Below the pieces are notes generated by a model. That model was given only the letters and a program-made list of their open reading frames with translations, ran no database searches and was not told the origin of the DNA. Positions 8,361-16,215 of a DNA stretch of 35,476 nucleotides are shown here, piece after piece (position 1 is the first letter of the stretch; every line of letters begins with the position of its first letter). A program made the position numbers and the translations under genes. This DNA comes from Roseibium sp. (GTDB lineage: Bacteria; Pseudomonadota; Alphaproteobacteria; Rhizobiales; Stappiaceae), in contig NZ_JAILWL010000007.1 of the NCBI RefSeq assembly GCF_025698965.1, positions 1 to 35,476 of the forward strand, read 5' to 3'.

Positions 8361-9800
8361 TCAGCTACTCATCGGCAACCTGATTTCAGCTTCAAGGCCG
8401 CCCTTCGGACGGTTTTTCAGTTCAATCGTGCCACCATGGGCGTGGATGATCGAGCGGGTGATTGCAAGTCCGAGGCCGATTCCTCCGGTCTCCTCGCTTC
8501 TGGATTCTTCCAGACGCACAAAGGGCTCAAAGACATCTTTCAACCGCGCTTCGGGAATGCCCGGGCCTTCGTCAAGAATGCGAATGACAATTTCGTCTGC
8601 GGTCTTTGTCGCTTCGACGGAAACGGAATCTCCGTACCGGATCCCGTTCTCAATCAGGTTGCGCAGAGCTCGCTTCAGCGCCATCGGACGGCAGGACAAC
8701 GAAATTTCCTCGTTGACCAGGACCCAGCAAACGTGCCCCAGATCCTGTTGGTCCCCGGCCAGACTTTCCAGCATTGCTCCAAGGTCGGTTATTTCGGCAC
8801 TTTCGGAATAAGCCTCATCCTTGGCAAAGCGCAGCGCGGCTTCTGTCATGGCAGACATTTCTTCCAGCGTTTCGATCATTTTTTCCCGGTTTTCATCGTC
8901 TTCGATAAATTCAGCCCGCAGACGCAGAGATGTGATCGGGGTGCGCAAATCATGACTGATTGCGGCAAGCATGCGGGTTCTGTCGCGGACGAAACGCGTC
9001 AGACGACCCTGCATGTCGTTGAAAGAGGAGGTCAGCGCCTGAACTTCACTCGGTCCGCTTGGCGTCAGTGGTTCCTGTTCTTCACCTCGGCCGAATTTTT
9101 CCGCCGAAATGGCCAGATCCTTGAGTGGTCGGGTAACCCGGCGAACGGCAAGAGCGATGATCAGCACAATAGCAAGGGCAGTCAGCGAAAGCTGTACCAG
9201 CAAGGGAATGATCGCACCGGGAGGTGGCCGGTAACTGGTGGCGACGTTCAGCCAGCGCCCGTCGGTCAATTGAATCGACAACGAGAGATCTTCCGGCTTG
9301 TTCATGATCTTGCGAAGATTGTGAGGACGCTCGCGTTTGGGAACGGCACGCCAACTCTTTTCGTCATCCTTGTCCGGTTTTTTGCTGCGCGGGCCACGCT
9401 TTTCATCCGCGTGAATGTTGATGTGTACGGCCTGACCCTTGTGCAGCTGTTGGCTAAGGTAACCTTGCAGACCAATTTCAAACCGGGATGCCCCCCTTTC
9501 CGGTGCAAGCGGTGTGTCACCGATCCAGAACACGGCATATCGGCTGCTGCTGGCCTCCAAGATTCGGCCTTGCAGGGATTCCGGGGTATCTTCGATCAAC
9601 TCGGCAATGGAAGCTGCGCGTGCAAGCAGGTTGTCCCGAACCGCTGCCACCATGGCAATGCGCCGCTCGTCCTGAAATATGAAAATGCTCAGAGCCTGTG
9701 CCGCCACAATCGCCAGCAGAAGCAGAACGATCAGTTGAGACGCCAGAGCTCTGGGCCACAGGAAATCGAGAGCCTTTCGAAGAAGGGCGGATACGTTCAT
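8361..9800 (-). CDS. Sensor histidine kinase, EnvZ/BaeS-like (479 aa)
   Basis: This membrane kinase is paired with the response regulator at 9797-10537. TM1 is at about residues 20-42 and TM2 at about 197-219. The roughly 150-residue periplasmic part between them carries a highly charged stretch (HADEKRGPRSKKPDKDDEKSW). HAMP follows at about 220-272, then HisKA with ISHDLRTPITSLRLR (phosphoacceptor His283), then HATPase_c with RNLIENGIRYG, DEGPGIP and GGIGLGLAI motifs. The start ATG overlaps the regulator's stop by four bases, so both are in one operon. The pair is divergent from an EF-hand protein gene, so the ligand may be a cation or an envelope stress signal. The large plus-strand ORF opposite it is a shadow. 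Confidence 0.95.
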   Translation of the reverse strand: MNVSALLRKALDFLWPRALASQLIVLLLLAIVAAQALSIFIFQDERRIAMVAAVRDNLLARAASIAELIEDTPESLQGRILEASSSRYAVFWIGDTPLAPERGASRFEIGLQGYLSQQLHKGQAVHINIHADEKRGPRSKKPDKDDEKSWRAVPKRERPHNLRKIMNKPEDLSLSIQLTDGRWLNVATSYRPPPGAIIPLLVQLSLTALAIVLIIALAVRRVTRPLKDLAISAEKFGRGEEQEPLTPSGPSEVQALTSSFNDMQGRLTRFVRDRTRMLAAISHDLRTPITSLRLRAEFIEDDENREKMIETLEEMSAMTEAALRFAKDEAYSESAEITDLGAMLESLAGDQQDLGHVCWVLVNEEISLSCRPMALKRALRNLIENGIRYGDSVSVEATKTADEIVIRILDEGPGIPEARLKDVFEPFVRLEESRSEETGGIGLGLAITRSIIHAHGGTIELKNRPKGGLEAEIRLPMSS

Positions 9801-10537
9801 TCGACGTGGTCTTTCACTTCAGCGGTAAACATGTAACCACCACCCCACACGGTCTTGATCAGTTTCGGATCCTTCGGGTCTATTTCGATTTTGCGGCGCA
9901 GGCGTGAGACCTGATTGTCAATGGACCGGTCGAACACCGCCGGGGCCCGGCCTGTGGTCAGGTCCAGAAGCTGATCGCGGTTCAGGACCATCTTGGGTCG
10001 TTTCAAAAAAGCGCACAGCAACTGAAATTCACCGCTGGACAGCGCGACAGGATTGCCGTCTGGATCCGTCAGTTCCCTGCGGGAAACGTTGAGTGCCCAT
10101 CCGTCGAAATGCATCTTTTCCTGCTCGATCGGATCGCGTTCTTTAGGGGCCAGTGAAGTTCTTCTGAGAACCGCGCGAATGCGCGCCAGCAATTCACGCG
10201 GGTTGAAAGGCTTCGTTACATAGTCATCTGCGCCGACTTCCAGGCCTATTACCCTGTCGGTGTCGTCTGCCATGGCGGTCAAAAGGATTACTGGCATCGA
10301 ACCGGTTTCCACCAGATGGCGGCACAGCGACAGACCATCTTCACCAGGCATCATGATGTCCAGAACGACGAGATCAATGGAGGCGGCCTTCAGGGATTTG
10401 CGCGCGTGTGCAGCATTCTCGGCCGTCGTTGCACGCAGGCCGTTCTTTATGAGATAGCGGGCAAGGGTCTCGCGAATGTCGCGATGGTCATCAACCACCA
10501 GAATATGCGGGCTCGGGTCGCTCACCATTGTCTCCAT
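9797..10537 (-). CDS. OmpR-family response regulator (246 aa)
   Basis: This is a two-component response regulator with a receiver domain (ILVVDDHRD; phosphoacceptor Asp60 in VVLDIMMPGEDG; switch Lys109 in GADDYVTKPF) and a C-terminal winged helix (FDRSIDNQVSRLRRKIEIDPKDPKLIKTVWGGGYMF). Three in-frame ATGs are possible, at 10549, 10537 and 10528. I use 10537, with GAGAAG upstream; 10528 has GGAG but very close. It overlaps the kinase gene by four bases. The 221-bp spacer to the divergent EF-hand gene probably contains its own binding sites, making that gene a likely target. Confidence 0.93.
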   Translation of the reverse strand: METMVSDPSPHILVVDDHRDIRETLARYLIKNGLRATTAENAAHARKSLKAASIDLVVLDIMMPGEDGLSLCRHLVETGSMPVILLTAMADDTDRVIGLEVGADDYVTKPFNPRELLARIRAVLRRTSLAPKERDPIEQEKMHFDGWALNVSRRELTDPDGNPVALSSGEFQLLCAFLKRPKMVLNRDQLLDLTTGRAPAVFDRSIDNQVSRLRRKIEIDPKDPKLIKTVWGGGYMFTAEVKDHVE

Positions 10538-10645
10538 TCTTCTCTGCATGATCAGCCGCTCTCTGTTTAATACACTGATCTGCTTGTTTCTAAGGCCAAA
10601 ATAATGTCTGGCAGGCCGTTGCGCGAACCGAACTTGTATCAAAGT

Positions 10646-10680
10646 GTGTCGCTCCCGCCCAGCGGTACAGATGGCGACAC
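10646..10680. promoter_or_regulatory. Inverted repeat in the spacer between the regulator and EF-hand genes
   Basis: GTGTCGC (10646-10652) and GCGACAC (10674-10680) form 7-bp arms around a 21-base centre. The element lies upstream of the EF-hand gene and between the divergent starts. It may be an operator or a transcript stem in a leader; sequence alone does not decide. Confidence 0.35.
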
Positions 10681-10758
10681 TTCAGGCCTCTGGCGAGGGT
10701 ATTCTTGCGACAATTGCCTCCTACCTTCAGCTCATCAACGAACCAAGGAGTTGTTGGA

Positions 10759-11769
10759 ATGAAACCGTTCAAGAAGATTGCAATTGCCGCTTTGGCTGCG
10801 AGCGTTGCCGGTACTGCACTGACTGCTGGTTATTCTGCCTCAGCCCAGACGGCAGCAGCAACCGCGGACGGGGGCAAGCAAATTCAGCAGACTGAAGGCA
10901 AGCGTTTTGCGCATATGGGTGAGCGCGGCGGCCGTCATGGCAAAGGTCATGGACGCGGCGGCCACGAGCAACGCGCCGAACGTCTGTTCGAACGTTTTGA
11001 CGTCAATAAAGATGGTGTCATCACGCAGGAAGAAATCGATGAAGTCCGGGCACAGGATTTCCAATCCGCAGATGCCGATGGCAGCGGTGAAATCAGCCTC
11101 GAGGAATTCAAGGCAGCGTTTCTGACCCGGTCAAACGATCGCATGGTCCGGGCGTTCCAGTTCCTGGACGCGGATGGCGACGGCATTGTGACCCAGGAAG
11201 AAGTGGACACGGTTGCCAACCGTCTTTTCAATCGCCTCGACCGGGACGGCAACGGCACTGTTGAACGCGTTCGCGGCCAACGTGGTGCCAATGCCCAAAA
11301 TGCGGAAAACGCAGAAAATGACGGCGAACGCGGCCAGCGGGCGGAAGCCCGGGACCGCAAGGGCCGAGGTGGTCACGAGCGTGGCCGTGGCGGACCTGCA
11401 CGGATGTTCATGCAAGTGTTCGACACAAATAGCGATGGCACCGTGACCCGCGAAGATTTTGATGCGCGGCGTGCCGAGCTCTTTGCTCTTGCCGACACCA
11501 ATGGCAGCGGTTCCTTCACTTTGGAAGACTTCGGTCCTTTGTGGTTGGCCGTTAACGAGAACCGTGTCGTTGACATGTTCCAGCGTGCGGATGCCGACGG
11601 TAGCCTCGGGATCACTGCCGAGGAACACGGCAAGCGCATGGAACGCCTGATGGATCGTGCTGATCGCAATAAAGATGGCGTGATCACCAAAGCCGATATT
11701 GAAAAAGGCAAAAAAGGCAAGAAAGGCGCAGACCGCGGAATGGGCAAAGGTAAAAAGCACCGCGGCTGA
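10759..11769 (+). CDS. Secreted EF-hand protein with eight calcium-binding loops (336 aa)
   Basis: The protein is exported by a Sec signal peptide (MKPFKKIAIAALAASVAGTALTAGYSASAQ, cleavage near residue 29). A His/Gly/Arg-rich stretch follows at about residues 52-72. EF-hand loops begin near residues 81, 105, 137, 161, 222, 246, 278 and 302, for example DVNKDGVITQEE and DADGDGIVTQEE. Loop 4 lacks the acidic twelfth residue, and loop 7 (DADGSLGITAEE) has an inserted-looking Leu. A low-complexity Arg/Gly/Asn linker (about 170-213) splits the loops into two groups of four. The C-terminus is Lys/Gly-rich. The ATG at 10759 follows AAGGAG by eight bases. The gene is divergent from a two-component system and is probably its target. 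The role, calcium buffer or sensor in the periplasm, is inferred. Confidence 0.9.
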   Translation: MKPFKKIAIAALAASVAGTALTAGYSASAQTAAATADGGKQIQQTEGKRFAHMGERGGRHGKGHGRGGHEQRAERLFERFDVNKDGVITQEEIDEVRAQDFQSADADGSGEISLEEFKAAFLTRSNDRMVRAFQFLDADGDGIVTQEEVDTVANRLFNRLDRDGNGTVERVRGQRGANAQNAENAENDGERGQRAEARDRKGRGGHERGRGGPARMFMQVFDTNSDGTVTREDFDARRAELFALADTNGSGSFTLEDFGPLWLAVNENRVVDMFQRADADGSLGITAEEHGKRMERLMDRADRNKDGVITKADIEKGKKGKKGADRGMGKGKKHRG

Positions 11770-11853
11770 GGCCCGACGAGATGTTCCGGCATGCCCCCAC
11801 TCCCGGAGCAGTTTCCTGAAGCTCAAACTCCCGTCTGAGTTACGGAAACGACT

Positions 11854-11882
11854 AGGGAGCCGCATCAGCGGCTCCCTTTTTG
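11854..11882 (+). terminator. Rho-independent terminator of the EF-hand gene
   Basis: AGGGAGCCGC-ATCA-GCGGCTCCCT is a perfect 10-bp stem followed by TTTTTG, about 85 bases past the stop. Confidence 0.93.
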
Positions 11883-11967
11883 CTGTGCAGGTCATCGAAA
11901 CGGACGTTACGGGAATCTCAAGAATTTTCAGCGATAACCTGTGCAAGATTTTTTACTGGGGGATCCC

Positions 11968-12969
11968 ATGACCAAACCGGGACTGGAAGACTTTGTTGCT
12001 GCGAAAATCTCAAGTGGCACGGTCAATGAAGATGATGTCATTACCTTGCGTCGGTACATTTACGGCGACATGGCAGTGTCGCTCGATGAAGGCGCTGCGC
12101 TGTTCAAGTTGAACAATGCCGACCTGACTTTTGCCGATACCTGGTATGAGCTTTTTCCTGAAGCCATCGGAGACATTCTGGTTCATCAGGCCAAACCGGA
12201 AGGGTACGTATCCGATGACAATTCAGACTGGCTGATCGGGCAGATCTCCGTGGACGGTCATGTTTGTACACGAACGGAGCTGAACGCTGTTCTGCACGTT
12301 CTGGAAAAAGCCCGGCAGGCGCCGGCAGGCCTCGAGCAATTCGCCTTGAGAGCGGTTGCGGAGTCGGTCATTTCCGGCGAAGGGGCGACACGCACAGGAG
12401 CGGAATTGAGGCCGGGCGTGATTTCCGAGGCTGAAGTCGAGTTACTCCGCAGGGTGCTTTATGCCGGAGCAGGGTGCGGCGGCATTGCGATTTCCAAATC
12501 AGAAGCCGAAATTTTGTTCGACCTGAACGATGCAACCTTGGAAGCTGAAAACGATCCCGCCTGGTCGGAACTTTTTGCCAAGGCGATTGCAAACTATCTG
12601 ATGGCGATGTCCGGATTTGCACCACCAGCACGAGACGTTGCCCTTGCGCGCGAAAACTGGCTGGAACAACCTGGGGGTTTTGAAGGCGGTCTTGGCGGGT
12701 TTTTCAGCAAGATGTTCAGCGGCGGTGTCGGTGGCATTCGTGATGCGTATGCCGATCGGTCGGATCCGGTGTCGGAGCGCGGCGCAGCCATGCGGGCGGA
12801 AATTGCGGTCAATGAAGTGGTTACGGAAGACGAAGCAACCTGGCTGGTAAACCGCATCGGCCGGGATGGTGTGTTGCACGAGAACGAAAAAGCACTGCTA
12901 CGTTTCATCCAGGAGGAAAGCCCGAACATTCACCCGGCGCTTCGACCGTTAATGGACAAAACCCTATAA
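11968..12969 (+). CDS. Internally duplicated protein of unknown function (333 aa)
   Basis: I do not recognise a named family with certainty. The protein is acidic, soluble and built from two copies of a two-part unit. Part A occurs at about residues 20-73 (VITLRRYIYGDMAVSLDEGAALFKLNN, then WYELFPEAIGDIL) and about 152-212 (VELLRRVLYAGAGCGGIAISKSEAEILFDLND, then WSELFAKAIANYL). Part B occurs at about 88-117 (WLIGQISVDGHVCTRTELNAVL) and about 290-317 (WLVNRIGRDGVLHENEKALL). A Gly/Phe-rich linker (GGFEGGLGGFFSKMFSGGVGG) lies between. The helical pattern with DG turns recalls TerB-like or EF-hand-like folds, but this is only a guess. The ATG at 11968 follows GGGGGA. It stands alone after a terminator and converges with yceI. 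Confidence 0.8.
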   Translation: MTKPGLEDFVAAKISSGTVNEDDVITLRRYIYGDMAVSLDEGAALFKLNNADLTFADTWYELFPEAIGDILVHQAKPEGYVSDDNSDWLIGQISVDGHVCTRTELNAVLHVLEKARQAPAGLEQFALRAVAESVISGEGATRTGAELRPGVISEAEVELLRRVLYAGAGCGGIAISKSEAEILFDLNDATLEAENDPAWSELFAKAIANYLMAMSGFAPPARDVALARENWLEQPGGFEGGLGGFFSKMFSGGVGGIRDAYADRSDPVSERGAAMRAEIAVNEVVTEDEATWLVNRIGRDGVLHENEKALLRFIQEESPNIHPALRPLMDKTL

Positions 12970-13007
12970 GGCATAGTCACAGAACTGAGCCTCATCTGTT
13001 ATCTGGG

Positions 13008-13595
13008 CTATTCGTCAATCCGCATGGCTTCGGTTTCCAGGATCAGTTGGACCTCGTCTCCGACAAAGCCGTTGTCGACGGCATAGGTCATGCCATAGGC
13101 GCTACGGGTGACCGTTCCACGGGCACTGAGACCGAGTGTGAACCGGCCGTGGCCGAACGGATACTTCGCAGCCTTGTTCAGGGTTACATCCAGGGTGAGC
13201 GGATGGGTCTGACCGAGGAGGTTCAGTTCTCCTTCAACCGTTCCGGTGGTGGCGCTTGTCGGCGTGCCGCCGGTGGCGGTGAATGTCATAACCGGAAAAG
13301 TCTCGACATTCAGGAAATCCCCGCTGCGGACATGACCATCACGAGCCTCGTTGAAGCTTTCAACGCTCGCGGTCTGCACGGTTATGATCACGTCCGACAG
13401 GTCCTGGGTATCCATGTCATAGGTGAAGCCGCCCTCAAAAGTGAGAAAAAGACCAAGCGTGTCGGCATAACCCAGGTGATCCACCAGAAAGGCGATGGTC
13501 GTGTGTTCCGGGTCGAGTTCATAGCGATGCGGTTCGCCGAGCGCCGCCGTGGCACCAAGCGTCAATGCAGCAATTCCTGCGAAAAGTCTGGTCAT
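13008..13595 (-). CDS. YceI-family periplasmic protein (195 aa)
   Basis: This is a lipocalin-like beta-barrel protein that binds long isoprenoid-type lipids in characterised homologues. A signal peptide (MTRLFAGIAALTLGATAALG) precedes the mature start EPHRYELDPEHTTIAFLVDHLGYADTLGLF. The family core is clear: VQTASVESFNEARDGHVRSGDFLNVETFPVMTFTA, LNLLGQTHPLTLDV and AKYPFGHGRFTLGLSARGTVTRSAYGM. The start at 13595 follows TGAGG; the track start at 13625 adds ten unlikely residues. It lies 158 bases after the VOC gene on the same strand, so it may have its own promoter. The physiological ligand is unknown. Confidence 0.93.
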   Translation of the reverse strand: MTRLFAGIAALTLGATAALGEPHRYELDPEHTTIAFLVDHLGYADTLGLFLTFEGGFTYDMDTQDLSDVIITVQTASVESFNEARDGHVRSGDFLNVETFPVMTFTATGGTPTSATTGTVEGELNLLGQTHPLTLDVTLNKAAKYPFGHGRFTLGLSARGTVTRSAYGMTYAVDNGFVGDEVQLILETEAMRIDE

Positions 13596-13753
13596 GATTT
13601 GCCTCACCAAATTCAATCTCGGCATCCGGAATTTTTTTAAGAAAACCGGCGTCTTGAGAGAAACCTAGTGCGTGCAAAAAGGGCGGCAACGCGAGTGCCG
13701 ATCACGAGCGCGCGTATGCAGGTGAAATCTTTGTCAGGTTGGACAGAACCCGT

Positions 13754-14134
13754 TCACTCATCTACCGGGAAGTCAACATGGATATGGTTGCCGTCTGGAT
13801 CCCAGACATTATAGGCAACGGTACCTGTCGTTGCGACCTCAGATTTCTGAAACTCTTCGCCTCGATCTGTCAGCCTTTGTTCAAATTCCCTGGCTCCCGA
13901 CGCAGTGAAAGCGAAATGTTCGAGTTTCAGTTCTACCTCCGAACCGACAGATTCTGCACCATCCATACCGACAAGATGGACAACCGCTGTATCGCCGGCA
14001 TAGAGCCAGGCACCGGGGAACGGAAAGGGGGGTCTTGTGCCGGATTTCAGGCCCAGAACCTCCGTATACCATGCGACCAGGTGATCGAGGCGCGTGGTGC
14101 GTATGTTGACATGGTCGAGCTTGTTGATCTGCAT
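13754..14134 (-). CDS. VOC-superfamily (glyoxalase/dioxygenase-like) protein (126 aa)
   Basis: This is a small vicinal-oxygen-chelate fold protein made of two beta-alpha-beta-beta-beta units. LDHVNIRTTRLDHLVAWYTEVLGLKSGTRPPFPFPGAWLYAGD opens it, LEHFAFTASG supplies the middle His and YNVWDPDGNHIHVDF ends it. The metal ligand positions (His in LDHVNI, His in VHLVG or LEHFAF, and a C-terminal acidic residue) are plausible. Such proteins are lyases, dioxygenases or resistance proteins, and the substrate is not predictable. The ATG at 14134 is chosen over 14161, which lies inside the upstream gene. The stop of the peroxiredoxin-like gene is 14 bases upstream, so they are co-transcribed. Confidence 0.87.
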   Translation of the reverse strand: MQINKLDHVNIRTTRLDHLVAWYTEVLGLKSGTRPPFPFPGAWLYAGDTAVVHLVGMDGAESVGSEVELKLEHFAFTASGAREFEQRLTDRGEEFQKSEVATTGTVAYNVWDPDGNHIHVDFPVDE

Positions 14135-14148
14135 CTTGATCGACGTCC

Positions 14149-14703
14149 TTAAGGTTTCCATTTGATGGAACAGCCGATCGAGGGGATCTGGTCTTCAGGC
14201 CCCCGACCGGTTTCGGCGATCTGTTTCATCGCCTCAAAGAGATCCCGGCGCAAGTCCTCAGAACCCGCATTCATGCACGTGGCATCCAGACGCCCACGGT
14301 ATTGCAAGCCGAGATCCTTGTTGAAGCCGAAATAATCCGGTGTGCAGACAGCTTCGTAACGTCTGGCGACCTCCTGCTCCGCATCATGCAGATAGGGAAA
14401 AGGGAAGCTGTGCTTTTCGGCCATCAGCTGCATATTGTCGAAATTATCTGCCGGATAGGCGACATGATCGTTGGAGCAGATGGCAACCACGCCAATGCCG
14501 TGATCTTTCAGTTCATGCGCATCTCGGACGATCTTGTCCATCACGGCCAGCACAAACGGGCAGTGATTGCAGATGAACATGACGAGCGTGCTCTTTTCAC
14601 CGGCAACATCCTGCAGACTGTAGTGCTTGCCGTCGGTCCCCGGCAACGTGAACTCAGGAGCCTGCCAGTCAAAATCGCATACGGGAGGAGTGAGTGCTGC
14701 CAT
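14149..14703 (-). CDS. Peroxiredoxin-like thioredoxin-fold protein (184 aa)
   Basis: This is a cytoplasmic AhpC/TSA-related redox protein. PEFTLPGTDGKHYSLQDVAGEKSTLVMFICNHCPFV contains a CxxC-type active site (CNHC), unlike the single peroxidatic Cys of ordinary peroxiredoxins; VCTPDYFGFNKDLGLQYRGRLDA is the conserved second half. Family members are annotated as thioredoxin family or PRX-like proteins, and their substrate is unknown. No signal peptide is seen. The ATG at 14703 follows GAGG. It sits in the minus-strand operon with the VOC and alcohol dehydrogenase genes, which fits a role in stress by oxidants or electrophiles. Confidence 0.88.
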   Translation of the reverse strand: MAALTPPVCDFDWQAPEFTLPGTDGKHYSLQDVAGEKSTLVMFICNHCPFVLAVMDKIVRDAHELKDHGIGVVAICSNDHVAYPADNFDNMQLMAEKHSFPFPYLHDAEQEVARRYEAVCTPDYFGFNKDLGLQYRGRLDATCMNAGSEDLRRDLFEAMKQIAETGRGPEDQIPSIGCSIKWKP

Positions 14704-14769
14704 GTCTGCCTCGTGATTGATACTTCGTCGGATGATAGCGCAGCCGGAGGCCCGGCTGCACTCAACTTT

Positions 14770-15780
14770 TTAAAACCCTTCGATCACAACCTTGCCCTTG
14801 GCAGTTCCTGTTTCAATCAAGGCATGTGCCTTGCGCAGGTTCTCCGCGTTTATTGGCGCCAGAACCGTATCAAGCGTTGTACGAATGCGCCCGGCGTCGA
14901 TTTCCTTGGCGACATAAGTCAGCAGGCGATGCTGCTCGATCATGTCAGGGGTCTGGAACATGGCGCGGGCGAACATGAACTCCCAATGCAGGCTGGCAGC
15001 CTTCATTTTCATCGTTTCCATCGGCATTGGCTGGTCGGTGTCGTCAATCGTCACGATGCCACCCTCCGGACGGATCAATTCGACGGCAGCGCTCCAGTGG
15101 CGCATGTCGTTGAAGATGGCGATGTGGTCGACATGCTGAAACCCGAGCGCGCGCACCTGGGCCACCATGTCTTCGCGGTGATTGACAACCTCGTCGGCAC
15201 CGAGCTCTTTCACCCAGGCAGTGGTTTGCGGACGGGAGGCGGTCGCAATGATTTTGAGGCCCGCTGCCTCTGCAAGCTGGATGCCGATGGAACCGACGCC
15301 GCCGCCCGCACCGATGATCAGGATGCTTTCGCCCTTGTTACCACCATCGCGGTCAATGCCAAGGCGGTCGAAAAAAGCCTCATAGGCTGTCAACGTCGTC
15401 AACGGCAATGCAGCAGCTTCCGAAAAACTCAGGGATTTCGGCTTGGCTCCGACAATACGCTCGTCCACCAACTGGAATTCGGCATTGGAACCGGAACGGG
15501 TAATGTCGCCGGCATAATAAACCTCGTCGCCTGGCTGGAACAACGTCACATCCGGACCGATTGCTTCGACTACACCTGCAGCGTCCCAGCCGAGAACACG
15601 TGGCGTTTCTTCTATTGTTTCCTTCGGTGCGCGCACCTTGGTATCCACCGGATTGACCGAAACGGCCTTGACCGCCACCAGAATGTCGCGGCCTTTCGGG
15701 GTCGGTCTCGGCAGGTCTACATCCAGGAACGATTTCGGATCTTCAATGGGCAGATAATGAGTGAGGGCAACAGCTCTCAT
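14770..15780 (-). CDS. Zinc-type alcohol dehydrogenase / quinone reductase family protein (336 aa)
   Basis: This is a medium-chain dehydrogenase/reductase that lacks the structural zinc cysteines and is closer to NADPH quinone reductases. The N-terminus (YLPIEDPKSFLDVDLPRPTPKGRDILVAVKAVSVNPVDTKVR) closely fits the subfamily usually named 'zinc-binding alcohol dehydrogenase family protein'. The GroES-like domain is followed by a Rossmann fold with ILIIGAGGGVGSIGIQLA, then FQTPDMIEQHRLL and a C-terminal GKVVIEGF. The start follows AAGGAAAG. It is 46 bases downstream of the ABM gene and 66 upstream of the peroxiredoxin-like gene. It probably reduces quinones or alpha,beta-unsaturated carbonyls, by analogy with relatives. 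Confidence 0.92.
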   Translation of the reverse strand: MRAVALTHYLPIEDPKSFLDVDLPRPTPKGRDILVAVKAVSVNPVDTKVRAPKETIEETPRVLGWDAAGVVEAIGPDVTLFQPGDEVYYAGDITRSGSNAEFQLVDERIVGAKPKSLSFSEAAALPLTTLTAYEAFFDRLGIDRDGGNKGESILIIGAGGGVGSIGIQLAEAAGLKIIATASRPQTTAWVKELGADEVVNHREDMVAQVRALGFQHVDHIAIFNDMRHWSAAVELIRPEGGIVTIDDTDQPMPMETMKMKAASLHWEFMFARAMFQTPDMIEQHRLLTYVAKEIDAGRIRTTLDTVLAPINAENLRKAHALIETGTAKGKVVIEGF

Positions 15781-15826
15781 GGTTTTGCTTTCCTTGAAAA
15801 CTAAAGGCAGGCAGACACGGGTTCAG

Positions 15827-16117
15827 TCAGCCGATGACCGTCATTTCGTTGAGTGTAAACTCGGCAACAGCACCATCGGTGGCTTCCATATAGGCGGCCA
15901 GATGCGGCGCGTTCATGTGAACCTGCCACAGCTCGCGGCTTTCCCAGTTCTCGTAGAACATGAAATGTGCCGGATTTTCGTTGTCCTGATGCAGGTCGTA
16001 GTTGATGCAACCTTGTTCAGCGCGGGTAACGTCGATCAGCTTGATGAGTTCGGACTTCACCAGGTCGACCTTGTCCGGGTTGGCTTTTATGTTCGCAACT
16101 ATTGTCAGTCTGGCCAT
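15827..16117 (-). CDS. Putative quinol monooxygenase, ABM/YgiN-like (96 aa)
   Basis: This is a small dimeric ferredoxin-like barrel protein. MARLTIVANIKANPDKVDLVKSELIKLIDVTRAEQGCINYDLHQDNENPAHFMFYENWESRELWQVH is a textbook ABM/YgiN pattern. YgiN oxidises quinols to quinones, forming a redox cycle with a quinone reductase, and the next gene here encodes a quinone-reductase-like dehydrogenase. AAGGAG precedes the ATG. It is the first gene of the minus-strand operon and is divergent from the LysR gene at 16216, which probably regulates it. Confidence 0.92.
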   Translation of the reverse strand: MARLTIVANIKANPDKVDLVKSELIKLIDVTRAEQGCINYDLHQDNENPAHFMFYENWESRELWQVHMNAPHLAAYMEATDGAVAEFTLNEMTVIG

Positions 16118-16184
16118 TGGTTTGTCTCCTTATTTGGCGATAGCGGCAATGTAGTCTCTTGCTATTTTCGGATAAACGGGCAGG

Positions 16185-16214
16185 ATACGAATAAACAATC
16201 CGGAATTTCCGTAT
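16185..16214. promoter_or_regulatory. Nested dyads in the ABM/LysR divergent spacer
   Basis: CGGAA-T-TTCCG (16201-16211) is a palindrome, and ATACG (16185-16189) mirrors CGTAT (16210-16214) around it. A TATAAT at 16212-16217 overlaps the LysR gene start codon. These are candidates for the LysR binding region and for a promoter whose -10 element merges with the ORF start. Confidence 0.4.
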
Positions 16215-16215
16215 A

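Noticed and set aside
8292-9836. 514-aa plus-strand ORF opposite the histidine kinase
   Set aside because: The minus strand carries all kinase motifs; this frame shows none and has Phe/Gln/Arg-rich shadow composition.
11131-11946. 271-aa minus-strand ORF opposite the EF-hand gene
   Set aside because: Shadow of repeated Asp/Gly codons; no ribosome binding site or family features.
14302-15804. 500-aa plus-strand ORF opposite the peroxiredoxin-like and dehydrogenase genes
   Set aside because: It spans two real genes and their spacer on the other strand and has no recognisable domain.
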